Assembly: GCA_900617975.1 (NCBI GenBank)
Contig: UZAE01013054.1
Coordinates: 1 to 27,298 of the forward strand
Length of the DNA stretch: 27,298 nt
DNA from: Rodentolepis nana
Taxonomy: Eukaryota; Platyhelminthes; Cestoda; Cyclophyllidea; Hymenolepididae
Reading direction: 5' to 3'
Part shown: positions 11,701-23,500 of the stretch, piece by piece
Layout: each line of letters starts with the position of its first letter
Position numbering within the stretch: position 1 is the first letter of the stretch
Notes under the pieces: model-generated
The model's input: only the letters and a program-made list of their open reading frames with translations
What the model was told of the DNA's origin: nothing
The model's database searches: none
Made by a program: the position numbers and the translations under genes

Positions 11701-14700
11701 GCAAGGGCATTACCAGCATCCGCTAACATTACGTCGTCTCCTTTCTATTTCCTTGCAAATAAATAAAAATCTTTGGTTAGTGGATAAACATTGATTGTTG
11801 TGATAGCCCATATCAATTTTTCAGATGTATTTAATCAATCTAATCACCATAAATAGACTTCTGATACATAAACTTGGACACACTCCTATAGCTTGTTATG
11901 TAGATTCTGATATAAGATGATAATCAGAGGCCACAAATCCTTCTAAGGATTTCCAGACGCTTGGATATTATGGAGCATTAAAAATGACCGACATGTATTT
12001 TAGAGTAACGCGAGCAATGAAGCAGAGAACACCTTGAAAAACTGATAGCAAAGGACCATCTTGCTTATTCTTCTTGTTCTCACTTATGAATAAGAAAGAC
12101 GGATAAATTAATGGTGTTAAAATAGAACCAAATGTTGGAAGAGAAACAAATTTGGGATCTTCTAGCCTTTGTTAATCACTCAAGCGATAAAGATAAATTA
12201 GATAGACAGATAAAGCCTTAACTTTTGCAACACACTTCCCATCACATGGGCATAAAATTGATTTAACCTGAGTATAATGAGAACGCATGAAGCAAAATGT
12301 ATTTTGTAACACACTAGCACAATTACCACCACATTCCAGTGCTCCATAATTCGATACGAATTTCATATATAAAGTATTGTTTGGAGTGAATTGCATTGTC
12401 AACACCTATTTGCAACAATTTTTGCAAAACCTAATTCTTTGCCCCCGTTAAAAGACTTGTCATTGACACGTCAGCATGGTTTCGCCTGCATTTCATAACT
12501 CTACATAACCAATAAATTGTTACTCTACATCATGGTTGAATAGAATTTAGTCCTACTTTCAGATCAAAAGAGGATACTTAGTGATGAACATCCAGTGACA
12601 CGCAACGGAGCAGCTGCGCCAGATAATTCTGGTTAACATGAGATGGAAGATGTAAGCATTTTATAAAAGAAGCTCTAGGACACGTTCTCTCCATTAAAAT
12701 CAAGTGTTGGCAACACTTTCCACCACAATAAGTTAGGAACATTTAAGAGAGCTCTACAAACAATAAAAAATAAGGCTGTAAATCATTAAAAAATAATACC
12801 TAATCACACCTGAGAAGCATTTTTTAAGCAGTTACCTTAACCAGAGAAATGGAACAGTTGCCTTTTCCAGCAGGCTTCCTTAGTACGGTCGGCTATGTCG
12901 TTCACTGGAAATGTGTCAATGAGATTCGGAACTAGCTCTTTACAACCCGAAGGTATGGTACAGTGTATCGCCATTAGTTCTATATTTGTCTTAACACTTC
13001 ACTTTGTTTTACTAACTTCACTCTGTTTTATCAATTGTTAAGGCACCTGTATTAAAGTACATGGGCGTTCGTCAAAACAACTAGTGATTCTACATACCTA
13101 CCGAATGTTTACTGATTCCATAGTGCTGTTGTAGATTATGTCTCATTCAGACAGCTCCTTTTTCATAAGACATTAAGGGGGTCCAAGTGTAAAACAAAAA
13201 AAATTGCCGTAGATACTAGATACTATTGAAAGCAAACGTTGCATAGTGCTCCTCCTGGACAGAGAAAGAGGGGTAATTATAACCCAACCCCCCACCCCTT
13301 CAGATGCAACCGGTATAGTTAATCATACTGAAAGTGCGTCGGTGATCAAAATTCTGTGACCCCTGATTGTGAATAAATGGTGGTGCTTACTCGAATTCAC
13401 TTCATTAGGCAATTCAGCTTACACTCACTGCATGCATTAAATTCATGCCACATTCTAATAATAGACACTGTTCTCTATTTACAAATCGAGTGACAGTTCT
13501 TCAAGAAGAGAGTGTAGAGAGGAGGCGTGAGAAGGCATGACGACACCGCTCTTAAAGACGTGGGTGACCCATGCGAAAGATGAGTGATCTTTTAAATACA
13601 AACTAAACCCTCCAAAGCTTACACGCATAAGCGAGTAGTGAACAAATTCTCAGAAATTAGCAGAAAACCAGACAAAGATAAAAACACGTGATAGGAGGGA
13701 GAGGAATCGTCAATAAGACACAAAGAGTGGGACACGGCCGAGACGCAACGGGATGGGGAAAAAAACACCTCTAGTTCTCGCCATCTCACGGGGAGATACT
13801 GCACGTAATTAAATAGCGAGAAGAGCATATGACTGATATGTGCGTATGTGTGTGCTTCCTTGAAAAGACGGCTACTACTACCTTCTAGAGCGCACGCGAC
13901 TTACACTATGTAGTCACCCTGTATCAAGTGAAATGGGCGGAGTATTTGGTGACAACTTTGCGTGGTCGAGTTTACCTCACCATGTCTTCCTAAACAACAG
14001 ACAAGAGTCTTGAACACACGTATATTTTAGAAGTTGTGACATTCTAATGCAGAGAAAACAGTAAAAACTGTGTGTCTCCTCGACCATAATCTAAAGTTCT
14101 GGTCTTTATCAACCTTTCTTAGTAAATGATAAGTAGAGGGGATGATAAAAACTAGTAATTAAACATCTAGAAATGAAGTGTCAATGCGCCCAAGCGGCAA
14201 ATCGGGGGTCAATTATTAGAAGTCCAATGGTGCATAGACTGATCAACGGTACTAATTAAAACTAGCCAATAAAGGGATTTCCAGAATTCAGGTTCTTCGC
14301 CAGGGTTTCATAATCCAACAATTTTACACAAGATGAAAACTAGAAAATGGTTTAAAAAATGGACTCGGGGATTAATAAGAATACCATTAGTTCGCTGGTA
14401 ATGCAATGGCAAGCACGCACGTCTAGAAAGTCAGGAGCCGTGAGAAAGATGTTTATCTGCACACATCCGATTATCAACCGTCGTGGTTAATTACTTTTGA
14501 CAAAACAGGAGGTGGGATTTGGGTTTCTCATAGGAATAACTCCGGGACACCCTCCATATACGCGTATACCTGCACCAATGCCTCCGTAAACAGGCTTCGG
14601 AAAAATGAATACGATCAGCAATTTAGTGTAAATCAATCTCTACAAACCTTCAAAAATTTTCTAAATTAATACAATGGTATAAACTATTTTTGATCGTTTA

Positions 14701-17700
14701 AACAAAACAAAGGGGAAATTAAGATGAATTTCAGTACTTGAATTCAAGAAACAATATTTAAGGGACTACTAAGATAGATCACTCGTCCTTAAGTTAATAG
14801 TTTATATCAGTGCATACCAATAAAGCAAAAGCAATTCAGAAAGTATGAGAAGGAGGCGAAAGGGCATCAAGCCAGACACCACTTATTGCACAATTTTCAT
14901 CTTCCTCACCAAGGCACTTATATCAGGCAATGAGGGATCACATGAAGACGCCGGGTGCAAAACTCTTACTTCTAACCCAAAGAAGGAATGAAAGCTACTT
15001 GAGTTGGGTAGGATGAAAACTAGGAGAAATTTCACAATTCATTATGGAAAAGGACGAAGGTATAGGGAACTCACAAGAAGTTTAGGTTAACTGAGGGGTT
15101 CCTAGTACTTATATTGCCACAAACCCAAAATCAACTCGATGCCAGATAAATTGAAGAAATGCAAAATAGACAAAATTTTGTAAGAAATGAAAAGAAAACA
15201 GGGAGGGGGGAGAAGAACAATGATGTATTAAATATGTTAATGCATTGATGATAAACAAAAGCATCAAGAGACAACTTGAAGTTAAGCGATGCTAGGTTGG
15301 ACACTTGGTTGATGAAATTATTACTGGCGAAGCCAAACTACTATCTCCCTACCGCTGCATTCCTTCAAACAACAGCCCAAAAGCAACGGATCTCAATTAA
15401 ATAGTCACTTTTAAATGGAACATTTCGACCTCAGCAAAACTTATTCAGAACGTATCAAAATATAAAGGATAGTATAAATTAAAATAAAAGGCTAAATATT
15501 GCCACATACAAATGAAATAATTCTTGCATAGAGATCCAGGCTAAGAGGTCATATGAAAAAAGATACTAAAAATTGCATGAAGACATGAGAGGAGCAAAAA
15601 AGGCACTAATCCAATCTGAATTATATATTCGTAAAATGAAATTTGCTCTACATCAACCTCCGGTTTAATATTATTTTTCCATAAGTAAATGTTAATCCAA
15701 TAAAAAGGAGGAAAAGTGATGTGCATATATGAGTGAACTTGAAAGGTGTTAGAACGTACATGGAGGATGAATTAGACGAGAGATTATTGTATTGTTGCTG
15801 TGGGTTCTGGCTTTGTTGAGTTGGCTGTTTGTTAGCAATAGCCGCAGCAGCGGCCGCAAATTCCCGTGAGACGAGAGCCTGTGCGGCCACTTCGGCCAGT
15901 CGACATTGCTCATTGGTGAGTCGCCCAGGAAGGCAGATGGATGATGCCCCCACAGGTGGATGGCTGGGACTTGAACCCGCACTGGCAGAGTATTGTTGAA
16001 GAGTATGCAGCATTGCTGCACTGAGGTCTTCCTGTGAGGCAATGCCCGAATCATAGATATCCACAACCCCACCACGTTGGCCAAGCAAAAGAGAGGCACT
16101 TAATTGACTACTGGACTTCCGCCGACCACCGCTACTACCACGACACCGCTGGAGTGACTGCAAGGAGAATACCCAGCACAAGTGTTATTTACCCACCTTG
16201 ACAATAACCAATCACTCCCCTAACCACTACTACAAAAACCACCGAATCCGGAATAGGGTAATTTTTTCATATTCACATGATCAACCATATGCAATAGTGT
16301 TACATCTCAGAAATTCACGGAAAGAAATGAAGTTTTGAACAGGGCTTAGGCAATACTTAGTCATCTCAATAAGAGTATTAACCAATGGTTGACCCTTTCG
16401 ATTATTGAAAGAGCACGATAGCAGCATAGCCCATTGAAAAAAATTCATTTTTAGACTATTACTATTAATATTACTATTGAGGATGAATAAATTTGACAAT
16501 TCCCATAAAGGGAAGTATATTGACCGATTTAAACTTCAAGATTCTTCATCAGGAGCGAGGTAAGCGTTGTGTCCTTAATAATTATACGCCAATGTTAAAA
16601 AAATCAATTCAATCAAAGTAAAGTGTTTGTTCAGCGCATTTTGAGTCAAGTGGAAGTATTGCATACTCCCTTTGGTTAACTTGACCAATTTTTCACTTGA
16701 TGTGGGGGATGGACCACCTTAGTGCTACGCCTATTGTAAAATAAGAAAATGCACGAAAACTCTCACAAACAAGACAGACATAGCAAGGTAGAGACCACCA
16801 CCTTATTAATTTCAAGAAAAAACTATCACACGTCAAGTATTATGAGTTAAAAGTGGAAGGGAGGAGGGATATTCAACACATCAAAACAGCAAGAAGAAAA
16901 TATGGAGACACACAGAGCCACACAAACTTACTAGAAACCTATTAATTGGCATATGCACTGTAAACTGTAGCGCCTAAAATAGGTTTGGAATAGGGAGAAT
17001 ATTAAACATAAATTGGGTGGGGAAAGTCTCTTCAAAAGTATAGAGAGGGAGGTAGAGAGGGATCAATAAACTCAAACCCACCTGCCGTTTACGCTGTTCC
17101 AATTCATACATGTCAGACATGGCCATCTCTGGAACATCCTCAATAGACTGTAAGAGGAGATTTGGGGATCTAAGGAAGTAGGAACTGAGATAAAGAAGAG
17201 CTAATAGGCGGTCTCTGTGTTGTTGACTCTGAAGACCACTTCCACTTGCGTTGTCATAGATGACTGTGGTTGCCAGGGCAGTACCACATACATTCAGGAT
17301 GGAGTTTTGGGTACAGGTGTGACGACTCATGTCGCAACCAGACTGTACAAGTTGTTGAAACAACAGTGTGTTATCCACTCCACTACCATATGGCGAATCA
17401 TAGATATTCCCTTCACTCAACTGTGCGTGAAAGAACGAGAAGAAAGCAGCTTAGGTTGTGTGGAGTGATTATTTAGCAGAAGACAGTCATTGACTTACGG
17501 ATTCGTGAGAACACATATTCGCAGAGAAATTTTGAGACTTTGGTAAGACCGTTGATATCCATCCCCGGTGTTGCATCAAGATACCAGTTACCAGCTGTGC
17601 TAGGAATCTATCAAGCAAAATATAATTACTCAGTAACTGCCATTAAACCTAAAGCTGAATACAGTTACCCTTGAATCTACAAGAAGCTTTATTTCTACCT

Positions 17701-20060
17701 GTTGACCGGAATGCTAAACGCTATTTTACGTTAATTTGCGATAGACTTACCTCCACGTGATGCATCCTGGGCAACGTATACTTATACGACAAAAAAACTA
17801 TAAACCCACAGTTGACTTCAAACCACCATGACCCGACTGTATGTCATATTTCACCAACCCCACAGTACCCACCTTACTTTTCCTATACCCTTACACCTGC
17901 GAATCACTCTTTTGTTTCCCCTTTCGACTCTGTGAAGCCCGAAGTCAACTAAAGGGCTAATGATAACTATCATAAAGATTGTCAATTGATATAAATTTTA
18001 CGTTAATTTCAGACATAAATCCATTATTTTCCACTATTTTGACCTAAGTTTTCAATACGAGAATTATTACCTCATACACTAATTGGACATCAAACTCATT
18101 TGCATTGGCTTGGCACAGGACGATTATCTACAGGATATCTGAATGGATAAAGACGTCCCCACTAGTATCTGCTTTGGATTTGATTTTTTCACCCGAAGTT
18201 TAGTGATGAGTGCCATAATATTAAGATATAGGGATTTATTGCAAGTCAAGGCCCATGATCTTCGTCACATCCAATTAATCGAATAGACAATCCTCGTTTA
18301 AGTCAATCAGGCTAACACGAGGAAAGGTAGAATATTGTGGACACTTGCAGTGGTGGGCTGGGAAAAATTAGTAATCATTTTTTACAAAGAACTTGAACCT
18401 GAGATCCCTTTTGTATTGCACGATATTAAAGACGTATACGAAAACATTCATCTTTCAGAAGCAGTATTCGAAGCTAATGTTATCGGGCATTTTCTTAACA
18501 TTCAAATATCTCACTTAATAATTTTCAACTGGCGTTAGCAGTTAAACTGCTCACTGAATACGGAGAGAGAGAGATATGATATCCGATCCAAATCGCAATC
18601 AAATTAATTTTGAATGAGAAATTAGCATAGATAAGTAAGCAACCCTGTGACTACGACAAATAAACAAAATAAATAACCAACTAAGACGTTTAGAAAATAT
18701 GTAGGCCAAAAAAATAAAAGATAACGTGGGCTTTAAGATAGACACAATCAAGAAGAGGTGTGTTAGATACGAGGTTCCAAAGATATCACTAGTGTTACAC
18801 TAGCCTAAACTACAACCCGTGGAGTTCATACATGCTCTAAAATTAAGCTTAAGTTTCATATATGAATGAAAAAATAGTCGAATGACAAGCCATAATGCAT
18901 AAAAGCGATCGAAACTTACGGGGCACGATCTTTGGACATGCTTTTAGAAATGAGGGAGCACAGACATCCTTTAACAAATGAATTAGATAACTGTTCATAT
19001 TGCCCTGGGAAAGAAGTGATATTGAGGGGATATTTTTGATAAGAGTTATCAGGCAGAAGTTTTAATCCAGTGGGAGAGTTTGACTGGGCAACGTAGGCGA
19101 GGGAAAGACTAGACCAAACAGGGCGTGAGAGTCTAGGAATGCAAAGATCTCTGAAAGTACGTTGAAAGTTCATAAATGCACGATTAATAGTCTCATTAAT
19201 TCCATCATTGGGCCCCTGGAGGATATTTGTTGTCGTAAGTGCCCGCCTTATAACTTCAGAAAGGGTTTGAAAAGATACACTAATCTGAAGAAAGTGCTCA
19301 AAAAAGAGCATGTAGAATCTGTGGGATAGCTCATCGGGTAGAGTTGCTTTGGTAGCGAAGGTGGTTGAGTTGAAAGCAGGTTTAACAAGTGAATGAGCCC
19401 AATCAATATTCACAAGGGCGCAGACAGCTATTGCGGCGTCGGAACAATGCTTTAAAGACTAGCAAAAAATTTTATCATACACGATTCCTTACGCTATTTG
19501 ACCAGAAATCACTGGATGTTATTTCAGACTGCTTTCGCACATAACATGCAGAGTTTGATGTACGAACCCGTTTAGGTGTAGGATAATGAACACATGTCAA
19601 TATTAACTGGCGGCTTGATCTAAAAGAATAATAATTCAGATCACTTTAAAACCTACTTGAGATCGTGTAACTTGACAGTCGATTTCAAATTAGCTGGAGG
19701 CGTTAAGGAGAATGAACCAAAAGCAATGTCTGCGAGTGTTGAAGTTCTATTTTCCGTACCAAAACTTGGCATCCACCGAGAATCCTATTTATCGACCGTT
19801 TGAAGATAAAACAACGACCTACTCTACCCGAAGATGAGTCAAAGATTATGGCATCATTGGGTTTCTTGATTACTATTAGTCGTAGGGCGTATTTGCGAAA
19901 TAATTTCGAAATAAAGCTATAAATGATAAATATGAACAATCAAAAAATACCCAGGGTTATTAATTCCTTCTGTGTGAAACCACTTAAGAAAATCATCTAA
20001 CTGATGTTCGTCAATACTTTTCTTCCAAGTAAACGCTCTTCTTAACAACGCAAAAGACAT
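8733..20060 (-). CDS. FNIP: Folliculin-interacting protein (FNIP1/2 homologue), 11 exons
   Basis: Exons on the minus strand: 20060-19951, 19916-19823, 19784-19657, 19619-19493, 19458-18920, 17607-17499, 17420-17082, 16157-15760, 11608-11324, 10902-10317, 9242-8733. All joins are GT-AG and phase-consistent, giving about 1074 residues (human FNIP1 1166). Family landmarks in order: start MSFALLRRAF; LRLIV (48-52) and FDSSSG (62-67); LADIAFGS (86-92), then RQLIL; the longin-type core AIAVCALV near 162-169; FFEHF; CIPRLSRPVW (259-268); LVTGILMQHRGWISTVLP (338-355); RLLALLYLSSYFLRS in exon 7; a Ser/Gln-rich variable middle; and FRPRLVDDLTSW and the ALQHLESGL block of the C-terminal DENN part. FNIP binds folliculin at the lysosome and regulates Rag GTPases/mTORC1 and AMPK. 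The variable middle lacks the Cys-rich degron of human FNIP1. The TGA stop overlaps a strong donor-like GTGAGT, so a further 3' exon cannot be excluded. Confidence 0.86.
9243..10316 (-). other. FNIP intron 10 (1,074 nt)
   Basis: This is bounded by GTAAGT after exon 10 and TTTTAG before exon 11, phase 0. It is AT-rich with no recognisable exon, RNA gene or SINE-like copy. Confidence 0.7.
10903..11323 (-). other. FNIP intron 9 (421 nt)
   Basis: The donor is GTAAGT and the acceptor is CGTTTAG, phase 2. Nothing recognisable lies inside. Confidence 0.7.
11609..15759 (-). other. FNIP intron 8 (4,151 nt)
   Basis: The donor is GTACGT after exon 8 and the acceptor is CTCTTAG before exon 9; both flanking exons agree on phase 2. 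An unrecognised short exon inside it cannot be excluded, because the flanking region of FNIP is poorly conserved. It holds an imperfect 19-bp tandem duplication near 12999-13037, a perfect 12-bp palindrome TATACGCGTATA at 14557-14568, and a purine-rich stretch near 15180-15220. No copy of the SINE-like family was seen. The minus frame at 13619-13828 has no visible homology. Confidence 0.6.
16158..17081 (-). other. FNIP intron 7 (924 nt)
   Basis: This is bounded by GTGGGT and CTTGCAG, phase 0. It is AT-rich with no exon or repeat that I recognise. The minus frame at 16281-16499 inside it looks like chance. Confidence 0.65.
17608..18919 (-). other. FNIP intron 5 (1,312 nt) carrying a SINE-like copy
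   Basis: The donor is GTAAGT after exon 5 and the acceptor is TTGATAG before exon 6, phase 2. It is the first large intron of the gene, after four introns of 34-38 nt. It contains the SINE-like copy at 17738-17994, antisense to FNIP. The plus frame at 18335-18538 is not recognisable as a gene. Confidence 0.7.
17738..17994 (+). mobile_element. SINE-like repeat, copy 3, internally shortened, 15-bp TSD
   Basis: A perfect 15-bp direct repeat, ATTTTACGTTAATTT, flanks this copy at 17723-17737 and 17995-18009. The head starts GCGATAGACTTACC and the tail ends TTGATATAA. At 257 bp it is about 60 bp shorter than the other full copies because of loss in the middle. It is inserted in FNIP intron 5 in the opposite transcriptional orientation to the host gene. 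Confidence 0.8.
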
Positions 20061-20537
20061 CTCTCAGTGCGACGCTTTCTGTCATAAAAGTAAAGTGAGC
20101 GACCTTCGCCCTTTGCTATTCACTAAACCTGAATTGGACTACAGTATAGGGGTAAAAATTGAAGAGCTCTTTGATTGGCTAATATTTCAACATTAGCCAA
20201 AATAATTATGATAAAAATATGACATATCTGTAAAATTAATCATAAAAAATCTGATTCTATTTGAAATTTATTACAATTATTTTGCTAAAAATTTTTAGCG
20301 ACTAATTTAACAGACAAATCATTAATGCATTTATGAGATTTATCAATAAAATCGTTTATATAATATAATAAAAGTTTTGTCGCGAAAAATAATGATTAAA
20401 CTCTGTTGGGGATTAAATTTTCCATTTTATCTAGATTAATGACCCATTCGCTTATTGCATTGTATATGTAGCGGTTATTATCTAAAATGCCTTTTCGGTT
20501 GGTTTGTTCTCATAGTTGATAAAATCTTGTAATTTTG
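20061..20537. promoter_or_regulatory. Short bidirectional control region between FNIP and ATG14
   Basis: Only 477 bp separate the two start codons. The FNIP-proximal 100 bp are less AT-rich than the rest. A perfect inverted repeat with arms TTGGCTAAT (20175-20183) and ATTAGCCAA (20192-20200), spaced by 8 bp, carries a CCAAT-type core on the minus strand (20174-20178). A TATA-like TATATAATATAAT run lies near 20358-20370. A minus-strand ATG at 20085-20083 opens a 24-codon upstream frame that overlaps the FNIP start out of frame; it matters only if transcription starts beyond it. No CACGTG (CLEAR-type) box is present. Confidence 0.5.
20175..20200. promoter_or_regulatory. 9-bp inverted repeat with CCAAT core in the shared promoter
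   Basis: Perfect arms TTGGCTAAT and ATTAGCCAA flank ATTTCAAC. The site is symmetric, so it could act in both directions. The resemblance to CCAAT/NF-I half sites is by eye only; the 8-bp spacing differs from a standard NF-I palindrome. Confidence 0.4.
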
Positions 20538-23500
20538 ATGGAGGATTTCCAATATCTCGCTCTAACTTCGGAAATTGAACGCAATTCTAATAGTAATAAC
20601 TTTAGTGGGCCAACATTTTATATTCCACCACAATGTTCGGTTTGTGTGTCGCCGTGCATGAATCTTCTGTGTGTGTTCTGTGTGAGACAGGGTAACTTTT
20701 ATCTCTCCAGTGGTAAAAAGGAAATTGGAAGGTAGTGTAGCATTTATTACTATTGTTTAGCTTCAAAGACGTTTGCACTGAATTCAAGAATAATAATAAA
20801 CACTTGTTGTCTCTCAATATGAGGTAAGTTATACTTAGTTTCTAATTATTTGTCCGTAGAATTAACGATTTATGCAATAAAAATCTAAAAAAAATGGATA
20901 TCGCTGATGTAATTAGTCATATTTATTTTAATTTTGGTAGATTGAGGATTGGGAGGAAGAAATTAGGTACGTCAAGAAGAATGTCGAGGTCCTAGAGCAA
21001 TCTATTTTAGAAAGTATTTTTTTCGTCTGCTATTTAATCACGATTTTAGAAAAAGAACGACTTTTACGAAAGCGTATGGATGCCGAGAAATGCCTTATCG
21101 ACAAGACTAATATTAATCAAAAGCAGGTCCGTCTACGCGATTGTAATATAAGGCTTGAGACCACTACGAAAGCAGTTTTGTGCAAACTTTTAAAGACCAA
21201 TAAAGCTATTTATAATTTAAGACGAGAAAATATTCAAGAGCTTTTTGAGAAGTATTTGCCTATTAGAGCCTCCGTAAGTGTTTATAGATTTTTATCATTC
21301 AATTTAATTTAGCCAACTCCTTCCGCAGAATTAGATTCTATAGCCGGTGTGAAGCTTAATGTGGATTCTCGAAATCTGACCAGTAAGTGGAGTTATCAAA
21401 TGTTTACGTTCCCTTCCTTACATTTCATTTTAGTTCCGGAACCCACAATTTCCAGCCATGCCGCGTTGAACTTGATGATTCTTGCTCAACGAGCTCTAAC
21501 CCGAATATTAAATGCTTGTATTCCTGTGGACACTAGACGGATTTTTAATCTGAATACCTTTGATGTGAATGCCCCCACTAGAGATAATATTACTCATGTC
21601 TATCAAGTTGTCTGCCAGCTCATTCAAATTCTTGCTGAAATTAGTTCTCGACAGGCTGTATCCTCTGCGTCGTCAAAGTATGTCGAGTTTGCCCGTGAAT
21701 CTAGAGATCGACCACTTCTTGCTCTGCATTACCTTCTTAAGGCGTTCGAACATGACAACTTTCAGTCCTGGTATGTTCTTTCTGCTAGATTACAGTTGTT
21801 GCCTTTATATAAGGCAGCACTCACTGTTTTATTATTTTCTGCGTTGATCCTTTACAAGAAGAGCATCATACAAGTTCAATGAGATATGAGGCTTATTGAT
21901 TTAACCTTGTTTGGCCACGCGCCTCAATTTATTCATATATTCCTATTGGCGTGAGTAAGATGTTATACCAGTACTCATGACGACTTTCCTCTTGCTATGT
22001 TTATAGTGTATCTGTTGGGAACTTATAATATTGTGCATTATGATAGTTAAATGAAGACAATATTGACCACGTCGTTTAAGTGATAAGAGAATGCCTTTTA
22101 ATAACAGACATAAGTATTCGGATGAAAGATCATTGAATGAATTTGGCTTTCATCGCTAATGTTTAAGTAAAATCAATTCACACATTGAATTTTAATGAGA
22201 AGGTTTTATAAACTTGCTAAACAGAATTATCCTAAGATGGGCTTTCTTTCGCAGTTCCTTATCGACAATTAGCTATCTCTCATCGAATCGCTTTCGAGCT
22301 CAGAGATAACCCTTAGATGTGTGCTTTAGAGGTTACCTTTTACCCAATGGTGCAAGCTAATGCTAATCGAAGTGCCACATTTTAAAGTGGAATCCTTCTT
22401 TTAACTATGGGGGTTTCTATATTTTTCTTGTTTTTTTACTTTGCTGATTTTGTTATTTTCTTGTTTGGTCATATATCTTAACAATGTTTTTCTTCAATTT
22501 TCTTTTTTATTTTTCTGTTAGCTGTAGGGCTTGTATACTAAAAATCTTTTATATCCTAATCTTCAAAAGATACATAATTATCTCATATGAGGAATCCATT
22601 ATTTTGCTGATTTATAATAAGTTTTTTTAATAATGCCATATTTTTCCGTCACTGAATTTGGGTAAAGAAACGACGTCATAATGAATTTCTTGTAGAAAAG
22701 CGGTATTTTCCATCACCCATTCTGCTCACTGGGTTTTTTCGTAGTATTATATATAGACCCAGTTGTATGTCTTGGTGATTGTGGAGTTTTGTTGAGCTAT
22801 CACTATTCTGTCTTCTTATGATCTCATTACGCAATGGAATTAAGGCCGAGCAGTGGCTTGCAGCCTTTATTTCGAGAAGATCCAGAGATTGAGGAAATCT
22901 TGTGTTGGAAAACGGGTGAAGAGAATTTCGTGAATATTTGTACTTGTTGGCTTGGGGGGGTAGAGGGAATTATGCATATTTCGAAAACAGGGATCAATGT
23001 AAATAAATGAAAGGCTAAGATCGCCTTTAATTAAGGAAAATTGAAACGTAACAGTTGACACTGATTTTAAATTAAGTTGATCTCTTGTGGACCTAAGAGC
23101 ATTATTTGGGGGAGCCTTCCAGAAGCAATCTAGTTGGATTTAATTGGTGAAAAGGAAATTTTGGCGATCACTGCATGCACATCGTTTAAAATCAATCCGA
23201 TGAACTCTGGACAGGATAATTAAAAGACATGGAGATAAATTTTAAACGGTATATTTCTGTATCCGTGCCCTCCTCTGCATACTATTACTGTTTTTCATTA
23301 TGGGTCTTTTGTTTTTCTTATTTAGGACCTTCGATTCCCCTTACATCCTTCCAAGTGTGGATATGCTTTTTCCAATCGATTACGAGATGGCAATGTATCC
23401 TCGTACAGGTTCGAACTCGCTTAAGCATGGAATTGCAATTAGAGTTCAACAAACCAGAAAAATATCTTCTATGCCCCCTTTTAGTTCCTGTAGTATGAGA

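Noticed and set aside
17217..17476. Two overlapping plus-strand frames
   Set aside because: They are antisense shadows of FNIP exon 7.
8733..20060. Hyccin/FAM126 identity for the long minus-strand gene
   Set aside because: Part of exon 7 can be loosely aligned to hyccin, but the full set of exons matches FNIP from the start through the C-terminal DENN part in the correct order.
22834..23010. 58-codon plus-strand frame in ATG14 intron 7
   Set aside because: The start looks protein-like but there is no family, no fitting splice sites, and the ATG14 frame closes without it.
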